From NCBI GenBank assembly GCA_946894095.1, contig OX335641.1, positions 1,134,501-1,198,500 of the forward strand: DNA of 64,000 nt. The letters run 5' to 3'. The position numbers and the translations under genes were made by a program. This DNA comes from Incurvaria masculella. Its lineage: Eukaryota; Arthropoda; Insecta; Lepidoptera; Incurvariidae. Below are positions 45,352 to 55,142 of the stretch, piece after piece; position 1 is the first letter of the stretch, and every line of letters starts with the position of its first letter. The notes under the pieces were generated by a model. The model made no database searches. It saw only the letters and a list, made by a program, of their open reading frames with translations, and was not told where the DNA came from.

Positions 45352-45655
45352 GACATGTTTGTATGTATAATCGACCGTGAAGCAAGGATACATTAATTGA
45401 AGAAAGAGCCCAGTAAAGAGAATTACTTTACGAATATACTGCAAGGCTGGACCCGAACCAGCAAAACATACCATTCGCGGGTATTGCGTCTACCAAATTC
45501 GCCACCGGCTGTATACCCATAATTTGGAATTCTCCTACAGTCCCTCCCCCCGTAATGGTGTCTCCTACTAACACAGTGTTTAAGATTATACCTACATACA
45601 TTTATTTAACGCTTCATCTGCGTTGCGGACATTGACTGCAAAGATTGAACATTCA
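45352..45655 (+). repeat. Repeat E, copy 3 (tRNA-like core)
   Basis: Starts TGTTTGTATGTATAATCGAC and ends GACTGCAAAGATTGAACATT. It matches copies at 10799 and 21972 through CGTGAAGCAAGGA, AACATACCATTCGCGGGTAT and CTAACACAGTGTTTAAG. On the minus strand at 45510-45442 it contains a tRNA-shaped core: GTGGCGAATTTGGTAGACGC (D-arm), ATACC-CGCGAAT-GGTAT (5 bp stem, 7 nt loop) and GCTGG-TTCGGGT-CCAGC (T-arm, 5 bp stem, 7 nt loop). No acceptor stem pairs well. Confidence 0.75.
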
Positions 45656-45660
45656 AACAT

Positions 45661-45843
45661 ATGCCGTCATCACCAAAATCGTACCTATTTGGCATCGGTA
45701 ATGACCTTAATATGTCGTATGAAATTTGTAATATTTCTACAAGTAGACGGAAATGTTCTGAAGCCCCGAGGTTTGCGATGCAGCCTTATCAACCAGGTGG
45801 TGCCACTGCCACCCATCGCCTTCAAGAAACCAGTTCTTCATAA
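45661..45843 (+). other. Small ATG-initiated ORF, unassigned
   Basis: A 60-codon frame beginning at a genuine ATG (MPSSPKSYLFGIGNDLNM), directly after repeat E. It has no signal peptide or recognised domain. The codon mix looks balanced, but length alone does not support a gene. Confidence 0.2.
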
Positions 45844-45869
45844 GGGACGTAACATTTTCCTTATAGACT

Positions 45870-46440
45870 AGGAGGTCGCGACAAAAATGGTAACGATAAC
45901 GTAAATGGCTGAAACTGGGTTCACATCATTAAGACCATCCCTCTGAAGCTAAATGTGTCGGTCTGCCTGTTTCAAGTGGTTGAGTTACGTAGATAAGGCG
46001 ACTGAAAAAGTAGTTATGGTGACATAAAATATATATGATAAGGTAAATGGATGCAAATAACGAAGCATGAAAGTGTCAGTACCTACATACATGCTTAGCA
46101 ATACCAAAAATGAACAAATCTTTGGTTGCATTTCGTAGTTATATGCGATTTAGGTTACAGATATAACTTTAGGTATATTTAAGTATTTAATAAAAAAACC
46201 GACTTGTTATTGTTCCATAAACAATAGGTATCAATGTTTCTATACAGTCAGTACATTCATTAGTAGGTACATACCAACATCTATTTTATATAGCCAATCT
46301 AGATAACGCAACCACTTGGCATGGGCAGACCGACATATTTAGCATCAGAAGGTTGGTCTCTGACATATACACCCAGATTCAGCCATTTACCTTATCGTGA
46401 CCAAAAATGTCGTGGCCTCCCGGAATATTAGGCGAATAAT
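45870..46440. mobile_element. Fold-back element M
   Basis: Two arms of about 115 bp in inverted orientation. The left arm (45880-45985) contains GTAAATGGCTGAAACTGGGT, GAAGCTAAATGTGTCGGTCT and CAAGTGGTTGAGTTACG. The complement of the right arm (46300-46432) reads GTAAATGGCTGAATCTGGGT, GATGCTAAATATGTCGGTCT and CAAGTGGTTGCGTTATC. The centre is AT-rich and non-coding. Confidence 0.75.
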
Positions 46441-46559
46441 TGAGCACTTCTCCTATATTTTCAGTTGTTTTTCTCGGAGACGGAGCTGAACTAGATTTCG
46501 ATGTTGATATATCTATAATATGTCAATTCTACATTCTTACGTGAACTCTGTGAGTAGTG

Positions 46560-46775
46560 GGCGAGTACATCACAATGTTTACAGTAACGAGCGGCAAGTG
46601 AAAGAAAGAGTACATTGGTCGTAATTGCCTCGATGCGCACGATAAGTCAAGAAAACGCACATCTCGGCGCCGCCGCCGCGCCGTCCCGACGAGGCGAGGT
46701 CGGGAATAGTGATGTCCGCAGGTCGCTCTCGCTGCGCTATCGACATTCTTAAAACTGACATTTAGAAGAAACAGT
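46560..46775 (+). promoter_or_regulatory. GC-rich island, possible first exon or promoter
   Basis: CGGCGCCGCCGCCGCGCCGT at 46667-46686 and neighbouring CpGs stand out from the AT-rich flank. The block ends with GAAACAGTAAGTG (46767-46779), a good splice-donor match, so it may be an untranslated first exon on the plus strand. No downstream exon is visible, so this is tentative. Confidence 0.3.
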
Positions 46776-46854
46776 AAGTGTTACTTATCTACACGTATCG
46801 CTGCACATTTCCGTATTAGTTCTATTTCGTAAGAATCTTTTGTGAAATTTAATG

Positions 46855-46945
46855 AAATATTTTTTTTCAAGTGTACTTTCATGACGAAATCGGCAACTAT
46901 TAGAAATGTCGGAAAACATACATAGAAATTATGAGACCAACTCAC
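46855..46945 (+). repeat. Repeat I copy
   Basis: TTTTTTTTCAAGTGTACTTTCATGAC, split as TTTTTTTTCAAGTGTACTTT and CATGACGAAATCGGCAACTA with TTAGAAATGTCGG, resembles units at 1383, 13706 and 33783. A short dispersed repeat of unknown class. Confidence 0.5.
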
Positions 46946-47724
46946 CCAGGCAGTGCGAGAGTGTGTAAATAAACGGTTTGTCTAAATAGATGCACTTGTT
47001 AAAAACAAAAGATATTTTGTGTTTCTACACAACATGACTCTTCGTATACGCCACAACTTAATAACAATATTTCATTTTTGCATCAGCTGTCAGATCGGAA
47101 ATTAATCTACATTTGCACGAAATTTGCGCAAAATATTCCTTTTTAAATTTAATTGTTGTTTTGTTTCTCCTGTTTTCCGAACCTGGCCTTCCTGCATCCA
47201 CGCGCAGCATCAGAGCTGCTCCTGACATCGAAACAAGCCTCCGAAGCCGCCTCATAGATTGCTTCGCAAGGCACAAGAGGAGCCACTCCAAAAGTATCGA
47301 CAACACGTTTCCAATATAAAACGTCGACTCAAAGCACAACATCAGCGCGCTACTAGCATACGTAATTGCACGCAACCAAAGAGGTTAAACAACGCAACTT
47401 TGGATTTAAATGGGATAGTTTGAAGATATCCAGATTTTTCATGATGACTAGGTTGATTACGACTGGACGTTAATAAACTCGACAAGATCAGCATATTAAA
47501 GCACCAATTTAAAAGCGCCGAACAAGATTAAATCCTAGTACCTGTATGTATTTCCCAACAAACCAATGTTTTTTGCATACATGCAATCTTAAAGTCCATA
47601 ATACACAGTGTAATAACAATTAGGTACAAAGACTTTGGGCCATCTGGGTTTTTTTTCAAAGTTTTTTTTTCACACAAAATAAAATTTCCAAAAAAATATA
47701 ATAGACATTACTAGGGTTACACCC
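46946..47724. other. No gene recognised
   Basis: Two overlapping antiparallel frames at 47058-47375 give signal-peptide-like text (LNLIVVLFLLF on the plus strand) but the plus frame has no ATG. No family match. Confidence 0.4.
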
Positions 47725-47815
47725 GCGCATTCCGCCGGGAATGTGGTGTGTTGGGCTAATATCACGACAATATGTTTATTTTTAGCCATCCATGTTCAGT
47801 TCTATTCAAAAATTA
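47725..47815 (+). mobile_element. SINE tail fragment
   Basis: CGCATTCCGCCGGGAATG, GTGGTGTGTTGGGCTAATAT and AGCCATCCATGTTCAGTTC are the SINE 3' end. It is 5'-truncated. Confidence 0.7.
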
Positions 47816-48357
47816 CATAATAGCAATGCTAGCTAAAATAAAAGCTTTAATTCATAACCTTACCTTCTTAACTAGTTTATCTGTGTTCACAACATAATTA
47901 CAATATATAATGCTATTTTCATGCGCAGACGTGTGAAATGAATGAGTTGCATCACGGTGTCACTGAGCCGGCACTTCTGATTCTTTCTCTGTACATACCT
48001 CCAGTATCATGGCATGGAATTGAGTTGGGTTACGCGTAAATTGGTTTTGCGTGCCAGCTGACATGTTCATGATTATGAAAAGCATACTTAATTCATTTTA
48101 CTTACTCACGCCTAGCGAGATGACTGCGAAGAAAAACGATTGTGTAACCTGAGTATTTCAAGACGCGAGTGCTGGCTGTACTGGGTAGCACAACAGCCAC
48201 TAACAACAACTTATTCTGTGGTGTTGGTTGAAGACAGTAATCGGATAACTACATATTCCAAAGTCACATGCATGTTTTCCCGGAGGATAGGTTTGGTCGA
48301 TCTCCGTAGACAGAGATGATATAGCACCATGCGGTACGATTACATTCTTCTCTCGGT
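47816..48357. other. No gene seen
   Basis: AT-rich with GC-average stretches near 47960-48060; no recognisable element or coding frame. Confidence 0.4.
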
Positions 48358-48416
48358 AACGCATGCATGCATTTTAAAAGATTAAACGGCTTTCTACTCA
48401 CGGCATGATTTGTGCG

Positions 48417-48464
48417 GAGCACGACGTTTCGAGCCAAACGTTTGGCTCGTCTTCAGGTGAGCTC
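48417..48464 (-). ncRNA. Hammerhead ribozyme motif (type I, minimal stem III)
   Basis: Minus strand, 5' to 3': GAGCTCAC, CTGAAGA (catalytic core CUGANGA), C, stem II GAGCC..GGCTC (the stem can extend to GAGCCAA/TTGGCTC with an ACGT loop), GAAAC, then GTC as the cleavage triplet, then GTGCTC. Stem I pairs GAG..CAC with GTG..CTC around a 2-nt CT bulge. Stem III is only AC/GT, as in the short-stem-III hammerheads of Penelope-like elements. Predicted self-cleavage is after the C at 48423. One extra C between the core and stem II keeps this below certainty. Confidence 0.7.
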
Positions 48465-48493
48465 CCGTGTCCAGCGGCGGCCAACGGGGAACT

Positions 48494-48766
48494 GTCAATT
48501 TGACGTGTTCCGCCGTTGGCGAAGATTGTAGTTGTGGGTAGTTGTGGGTAGTACGTCTTGAGCGGCTGCGTTCCGGAGATCCAGGGAAAGGCAAAAGGCG
48601 CTAACTGTGTCTTGACTTTCACTGCAAGCCTTTGCCTTCCGGATTTTTAGGGGAGCAAGTACTGGATTCCACATGGGAGATAACTTAAATGAGTCTTCTC
48701 GATTAAAGTTATCATGCTCGGCGATTTCAATGGACTCACGGACGATGCGAGGAACTACACTACAAG
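48494..48766 (-). pseudogene. Penelope-like pol C-terminus (GIY-YIG tail)
   Basis: The minus-strand frame reads CSVVPRIVRESIEIAEHDN, then FNREDSFKLSPMWNPVL, and continues to a TGA at 48496-48494. 'R.VRE(A/S)IEI..H.NNFNRE(D/E)..KLS..W.P.L' is the terminal signature of the GIY-YIG endonuclease domain of Penelope-like polymerases. The frame is open over about 90 codons but lacks the reverse transcriptase and the GIY-YIG core. Confidence 0.8.
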
Positions 48767-48934
48767 ATTTCCTTAACTATCTGAATGCAGCCCATCCGCA
48801 CAAATCATGCCGTGAGTAGAAAGCCGTTTAATCTTTTAAAATGAACAGTAACCACGGTAATCTAAAAACTAACGCATGCATGCATCTCTTCATAAATGCT
48901 TTTCGATGAAGGGTTCTAAGAATTTGACGTTAAC

Positions 48935-49015
48935 GAAGCTCATGATGAGGTCTGTTGGGCTATTATCACGACAGTAGGTGTGGTATTCATCTCAATGCAG
49001 CCAATTAAAAAAATA
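48935..49015 (+). mobile_element. SINE tail fragment
   Basis: GTCTGTTGGGCTATTATCAC, GACAGTAGGTGTGGTATTC and CAGCCAATTAAAAAAA match the SINE 3' tail. Everything upstream is missing. Confidence 0.6.
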
Positions 49016-49431
49016 TCATCTAGTTACGGTAAGTTCTTATATCCAGTCCACTTTCCCTCTGTAAATCTACTTTGTAATTCTTATTCGCTCGTTTGTTATA
49101 TTTGGCCAAATCATGTTTTATCCGTCCTTATCTCTGTAACTAGGTTTTTTTTTTTGCTTACAACTACCAATTATCCAATTGCTTCGTTTCTTCTCTTCCA
49201 ACCCCACTCCCCATAGTTTCCTAATGAAGCTGGCATTTCTACTATGTAAACTCGTGCTTCTTTCACGAAGCTACGTGTTGTGTACACTTGCTCCCCTATG
49301 ATTGCCCCCAGGTGATCTGTGTTCAGTAAGGTCCATGCCAGATACGACTATCTGAAGCTGTAAATGTGCCACTCTATCCACGGTGCATTGCAAATGATAT
49401 ATTGCAAGAAATTGTTTATTATATACATAGA
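49016..49431. other. No gene seen
   Basis: AT-rich with a T10 run near 49146. The open frames are low-complexity. Confidence 0.4.
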
Positions 49432-50247
49432 CTAGCAGCCCGTCCCGGCTTTGCACGGGCAAAATATCATTTAAAAAAATATTATTTTGACACAATGATA
49501 CACAAATAAACCTTTTTTACGTAGAGTTCCTACATTGAAATATTTGAATTAAAAAAAAACTTAGATATTTTTATTAGATGATTATTAGATATTAGAGAAA
49601 TAATAAATTCAAAGTGCTATAGGGAGAACCGCGGCCTCCGACGCACTATTTGTAGGCACGCTCCCGCCGCCCCGGCCGGCCGGTACCGCCGCAAACGCTA
49701 CGTCCCGCAATTTTTAAATCTGTAAAATCTTCAAAAATATTCATTTAAATAATATGCTGCAAAGGGCCATATAGATCTATATTAAATCAACAATGTATTT
49801 AATGTAATTAATTGGATAAGGATTAATGCTGTATTGGTTAAAATCGCTTAGCCATTATTTGTCATAAAAGTTAATGACAAAAAAAAAATATTGTGGGATA
49901 TCAATAAGAGATAGACATATACCATCGCGGATTTTTTTGTAGACCTTTTCAATGTGTACAATACTGGGTACATTATTTTGATAAATATCGTAGGGTTCAG
50001 CCTGCGTTTGCAATGTAAGTGGAAAAAATGTAATTTTTTACGACAACACATTGGAAACCTCAAAAATAACAGTATTTCTCCACTATTTAATGGATGTTAT
50101 GATACATATAAACCTTCCTCTTCAATCACTCTATCTTTAAAAAAAACCGCATCAAAATCCGTTGCGTATTTTTAAAGATTTAAGCATAAATAGGGATATA
50201 GGAATATAGGGACAGAGAAAGCGACTTTGTTTTATACTATGTAGTGA
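49432..50247 (+). repeat. Lepidopteran retroelement-end repeat P (first copy)
   Basis: Starts GACTAGCAGCCCGTCCCGGC then TTTGCACGGGC. Ends with AAAAACCGCATCAAAATCCG, AATATAGGGACAGAGAAAGC, GACTTTGTTTTATACTATG and TAGTGATA. These two ends are a standard pair in lepidopteran repeats. The interior contains a GC-rich insert (49625-49710, CCGCCGCCCCGGCCGGCCGG). No intact coding frame is seen. Confidence 0.6.
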
Positions 50248-51721
50248 TAATACAAGAAGAGTTCGAAAGCAGCGGTAAACCAATACTTAATGACCTATAA
50301 ATCATTGCAAACTTTCCTACTTTTGATTGACTTTTAAGAATGACATTTTAACCGCGGATGTGTCCTCAAAAAATCACAATACACAAAATATTGAAGACAG
50401 TTAAGTTCGTGGAATCACATCTACGAATAACGTAGATTTGATTAATTGGTTCACTGCCTAAACCTTATATTTGATAGAACCAGCCAGTTAAAATGTTGTA
50501 AATTCAATTTTAAAATAAAATTTGTCAAAATAAAGACTTTTAAAACGTAATGTTTTGGTTAAAAAGGTTTGGAAAGAACGTTTGACAAAAAATTGCAACC
50601 ATCCCCAATTGTCAGCAGAAAATGTTAACTTTATATTTTCCTCAATAATTAATTACCACAGTAAATATTAAGATAAACAAGTTCAGTTAAAATTAAAATT
50701 TATTAAATTATGTTAGAACAAGTGTTGTCACAGTTGTAACAGTCTTTTTTTACTTACCTTCATCAACTCTGTCGGACAAGTCTATCTCGAGCGGTGGTGC
50801 CTGCGTTAAATTGCACTATGCAGGTACCTGATCTCGTTGGTGGACCAGTTTTGCGAGGTTTACGACCTGAGAGACCGTGAAATTATGCATACTGGGCTTA
50901 ACGGTTAAAGGTCACGTTGCGTTGAGGTGCATCTATCATACGGACATCTACTCTAGATTTAATTAATAAGTCAATATTTTGTTCTAAGTTAAATTTTTAA
51001 ATAGGAGACTGCAAATTGGTGTGAAACCTTAAAAAATATGGTCGCTTGTTCATTATCGCTAACGTATGAAATGCGCGCGTAAAATTCATGTTATGTGACA
51101 GTTTGTGTAATAACTTGGTATTTTCCCCAAAGTATAACCTTTGGTCCTCCAACCGTAATTTTAAGATACACTACACCTGTGTGACCGGTATTATTTACGC
51201 AGCCCCTAAATGTTTCCCAAACCCATGGGCATCGTCGTGTGCTTCTTAGTTGAAAGTATCGCGTACCCCAGCTGTCCTAAAACATATACATAAATACGAA
51301 TAATGCACATACGTATGTAACATATAACGCTCGGTATAATACGTATGCGTTCAGAACGGAGAATGCTTGAACAATGTGCGCAAATGGAGAATGTTGGTTT
51401 GAACAATAAGCAACCTTTTGGCACGGCTTGTGAAAGAAATGGATATGAGTCAGGAAAGAGTTCACGAATTCGTACTTAGGGTTTCGCTGCCAAATTTAAG
51501 TATTATTTCACTACTAGCTGCTAAGGATAATGTGTCGATGGTGAAATTGTGTGTTGCTCATGGCAAAATCATTTTACCAAAAATTAGACTGCGAAATCGA
51601 ATCACAAGTTATGCATCCCTTTAGTGACATGGCATCTAGTAGGTGAGTATGGACTCATATTATTATAAGTGTAAAACAAACCAGCTATAGCCGAACTGAT
51701 ATACAGAATTAATTTTTTTTT
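50248..51721. other. No gene seen
   Basis: AT-rich; short open frames only. Nothing matches the repeat families named elsewhere. Confidence 0.5.
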
Positions 51722-52038
51722 TAAAACCGGCCAAGTGCGAGTCGGACTCGCACACGAAGGGTTCCGTACCATCGTAAAAGAGAAAACAAAAAAATCTCGT
51801 TTTTTGTATGGAAGCCCCTTTAATTTTAATTATTTTTTAATCTTACCTATTTGTTGTTATAGCGGCAAAATAAATACACACTCTGTGAAAATTTCAGCTG
51901 TCTACCTGTTACGGTTACTGAGATACAGCCCTGTGACAGACGGACGGACGGACGGACGGACGGACGGACGGACGGCCGGACAGCGGAGGCTTAGTAATAG
52001 GGTTCCGTTTTCACCCTTTGGGTACGGAACCCTAAAAA
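51722..52038 (+). mobile_element. Family A repeat, near full length
   Basis: One of the best copies: starts AAAACCGGCCAAGTGCGAGT, has GAAGGGTTCCGTACCATCG, TTTGTTGTTATAGCGGCAAA, ACACTCTGTGAAAATTTCAG, a run of about nine GGAC units (51939-51978), AGCGGAGGCTTAGTAATAGG and GGGTACGGAACCCTAAAAA. The GGGTTCCGTACC near the 5' end and GGTACGGAACCC at the 3' end form a 12 bp inverted repeat. It is non-coding. The class (SINE, MITE or Helitron-like) is unresolved; the family recurs widely in Lepidoptera. Confidence 0.8.
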
Positions 52039-52044
52039 CATAGT

Positions 52045-52272
52045 TTCGTCCAATGCGGTGGTGCCAACATAGGCGGGCTTAACCCTATGATCTAGTACGG
52101 GAATGGAACCTACAGTTTTACATGGATTCCAAACCATGGAATAGTTCACATTCGTAACGAACTCTTATCTAACTCAGAAATAAAAAGAAAGTGGTGCATG
52201 ACCGGGGCAAGGATTTGAACCCATAACCTCTTGCACGAAAGGCAAGTCCTCTAGCCCCTACACAACGATCTA
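52045..52272 (-). mobile_element. SINE with tRNA-like head, antisense
   Basis: Reverse complement reads a tRNA-like head: GTGTAGGGGCTAGAGG (box A region), an anticodon-type arm CTTGC-CTTTCGT-GCAAG (5 bp stem, 7 nt loop), and GGTTCAAATCC (box B). The body segments GCACCACTTTCTTTTTATTT, GAATGTGAACTATTCCATGG and GCCCGCCTATGTTGGCACCA follow. It abuts family A at 52038. The copy is truncated in mid-body. Confidence 0.8.
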
Positions 52273-53769
52273 GCAACGTTTCTCTTTAAAAAATTGGAAG
52301 TTTTTTTACGTTCACGTTAGGAATCATTGGTTAGCACTTGGACCATAACTCCATTAATATTCTATATAATACTGCACACAACCTTATGAATGAAGCATTA
52401 TTGTTTTCCAAAAACCTCTATTACTACTTTGCGTTTGTCACTGCTTTACGAAACCCTAAAAACATCCAGACAACAATAAATAAGCCCGAATGACCGCATA
52501 TCGCTTACAGTCGCGCACACCATTATTTGTGACACGGTGACGAAACACACTCTAGTGTCATAATTACGGTTGCATCAGCCATTTCGTGGCTTAGAAATTG
52601 GCCAGAGGAAGTACCAGGTTGTACTTTAGGTTGTAAATCATCCGAGTGAATCTGCGATGTTTATGGTTGCCTCGTCATATGTTATCTGTTGGTTGTGGGC
52701 TCGGATTGTCAGACGATAGGCTATGGTGTTATATATTTATATCTGGTCTTTTTCACCTACTGCTGATAAGGTTAATCACCACATATTAAGGGCCTTTATT
52801 ACGATATTTACTTGCATAACAATTATTTACAAAACGATGGATGAATGTAAATTTAATTGCTGACTCAAAATTGTGAGCAGTAGTATTGAAAATGGGGCAA
52901 CTAAAAGCAATTTTTAATGAATTTAATAATTAAATTTGACTGTTGGCTCTTCTCAAACCGACAAATTGATAACGTGTCCAAGTGTAGGTATCCTACCTAT
53001 GGATAAGAAATTAAATGAAATAAAGGCACTTTAAGTGTCGAATAAAATAAATCAGCATTTAGTGAAAACCAGGGCTTATCCGTTCAAAAGTTTCTTCAAG
53101 ATACATTTTCGGCCAACATAATTTAAAAAAACTCGTGCACAAAATTTATTTTGAAATGTTTGTTAATAAAATTATCTGGGATATTTGGTTTGCACCGAGT
53201 TTGTGTGGTTGTGTTTGTTGGTTGTTTTTTTTTATCAGGACATTAAAGTGTTGGTGAAGTTACGGCAGTGATTGCTCTTACAGCTTGTAAAATGCAATCT
53301 ATCAGTCATTCAGTAAAACAGTAATTTATAATCAAATTGTTAATTCAATTGTATCGTTGCATTGTATGGCACCCATACATATTCAAGCTTATCCTTAAGT
53401 GTGGCTTTCTATTTACAATCAATTTTAGCGACCAGCTTCATACTCTATAGGTGATTTAATGGTTTGTATGCTGACCTTTCGCCTTTACTTACGTCTGCAA
53501 TATCAATGGTTGTTTGCATGGAAAGTAAGACTGTCGTAACCACAACCACACCCATATAGCTAGGTGGTCTACAGCACGAAAACTTTTTCACCCGTAGTCT
53601 ACCTTTGGTCGATGCACTGCCCAGGGCGATGGATTTTTTCGGCGAAGCCAAGGAAAGCCGAGATCAACACGTTTTGTCATTAATCTATAAGGACTCTTAT
53701 ATTTTTTTACGGTTGTTTTTTAAACGTTTTTATGTTTTCTAAGTTTTTGTATGAAAATCGACCTTAAAG
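52273..53769. other. No recognised gene; one unassigned ORF
   Basis: AT-rich flank. A 68-codon minus-strand frame (53651-53445) has a hydrophobic centre (YMGVVVVTTVLLSM) and basic N-terminus, but no recognisable family and no supporting context. I list it only as unassigned. Confidence 0.4.
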
Positions 53770-53895
53770 GCTAAAACCACACTCGCTGTTATATTAGCCA
53801 ATCACACCACTCATGTTGCATGGCTACATGGAACTAAACTGAAAACACGAACATTTTTTATTGGTGCTTCGATCATGTTTTTAAGGTACCAACTC
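53770..53895 (-). mobile_element. SINE fragment, antisense
   Basis: Contains TATTAGCCAATCACACCAC, CATGGCTACATGGAACTAAA, GAAAACACGAACATTTTTTA and AAGGTACCAACTCAG, the reverse complement of the SINE tail and mid-body. Head absent. Confidence 0.65.
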
Positions 53896-54814
53896 AGTTG
53901 CAACGGAAACAGTTTTATGTGAGAACTGAACCACATCGATGTTTCGCCCTCACTTTTTTATCATCAAACCGTTTCCTCGGAGGAGCAGGTAAAGATGATA
54001 TGATATGGTACGATAAAATCATATTTCTCTCGCTTCTTCAACAGGCGTGTATCTCTTCACACATGTTCCTCGAATACAGGTATAACGAATTAGACCTTTA
54101 CATAGCACATGAGCATTTTTTTTTTGTTAAGATTGTTACAAAATAAGATATATTGTTTTGCAACAATCTAAACAAAATTAATATAAAAAATAGACCAGTA
54201 AAGGTCCCATAAATAGAAGAAATTACTGTACCTTATAAGTACAAAAAAAGCGAAATAATGACACTGTTTTTAGCGTAAATACGAAAGTACGTTTGTTGGT
54301 TTGTTCATCTTTCACGTAGCAACGAAGTGAAATACTGAGTTATTCTCGTATAGAGATAATTTATCGTCGCGAGCAGACCAGAGTAACGCAGCTAGTTAAT
54401 TATAGACCCTGAAACATGGGCAGAATGTTTGTAGGGGAGTATATCGAGCTTAGAGGGAAAAAGATAATAATATACAAATACAAAAGCCGTGCATACAAGA
54501 TAGTGATAGGTAGAGAATAAATCCAAAGATACCTATTCGTCATTCAAAACTTCGTACTGATTTAAACCCAGGGACCAATACATAACGATTGGCTTATCCA
54601 CCATGTTCTTACCGGAGAATGCACATTGAAGAATCGACTAAGAAGAATGATCTCGTTCTCGCATTGTTCGACGTATCAGCCTATCTCGCGCGTGAGTGCT
54701 GTTTGCACTGTAATCTAACCCACTTACCATAAACTACACAGCCACGGAAAAAAGCTATATGCATACTTTTATTTCTCCGATGCCTACTACTTGCATAATT
54801 TCGTTTTTTTTTTG
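53896..54814. other. No gene seen; diffuse repeat traces
   Basis: AT-rich. 54295-54400 (TTTGTTGGTTTGTTCATC ... GAGTAACGCAGCTAG) resembles the 3' part of the repeat family P on the opposite strand, but is too diverged to bound. No coding signal. Confidence 0.4.
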
Positions 54815-54985
54815 GGGAATTGGACTCGGATGGCCAATACTACACACCGTTATGATATTCACTTCACTTTATAAGCACAGCTACATTAAATTGGGTAAAA
54901 AACACGAACAATTTTACATTGTTGGTTCCACCATCGTTTATCCAAAGCGATAGTACCAAAACCCGGGCTTGTTTAATCCCGATGT
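54815..54985 (-). mobile_element. SINE fragment, antisense
   Basis: Reverse-strand SINE tail and body: GATGGCCAATACTACACACC, GCACAGCTACATTAAATTGG, AAAACACGAACAATTTTAC, GATAGTACCAAAACCCGGGC. Well diverged (about 20-25% by eye); the head is missing. Confidence 0.65.
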
Positions 54986-55142
54986 ACTGGTAAGTAGGAA
55001 GTAGGTATACGATAATAACAGTCAATGATAAAGGACCTTATGTGTACCATCCGTCTGGAATTTCCCGAACATGACCGACTTTTTAACCTTCCTTCTGGAT
55101 TTCAGACTTTCTTTCAGACTCACGGAGATATATATTATATAT

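Larger units (their letters stand above)
48358..48885 (-). mobile_element. Penelope-like retroelement remnant with inverted ends and 15 bp target duplication
   Basis: The insertion is flanked by 15 bp direct repeats AACGCATGCATGCAT (48358-48372 and 48871-48885). Inside them, a ~46 bp inverted repeat (48373-48417 and 48796-48841; GATTAAACGGCTTTCTACTC on the left) encloses a minus-strand coding remnant of a GIY-YIG type endonuclease C-terminus, a stop, and a hammerhead-ribozyme motif. This order (GIY-YIG end, stop, ribozyme-bearing terminal repeat) is that of Penelope-like elements. The copy is severely 5'-truncated. Confidence 0.8.

Noticed and set aside
47113..47319. Plus-strand ORF with a signal-peptide-like stretch (LNLIVVLFLLF)
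   Set aside because: It has no ATG (starts at TTG) and no homology; probably chance.
48740..48800. Plus-strand text LQDFLNYLNAAHP resembling a Penelope RT segment
   Set aside because: The minus strand gives a much longer and better GIY-YIG tail match in the correct order with the stop and ribozyme.
52205..52272. Possible tRNA gene (anticodon-like arm with TTC, box B present)
   Set aside because: No paired acceptor stem, and it is continuous with a SINE body; it is a SINE head.
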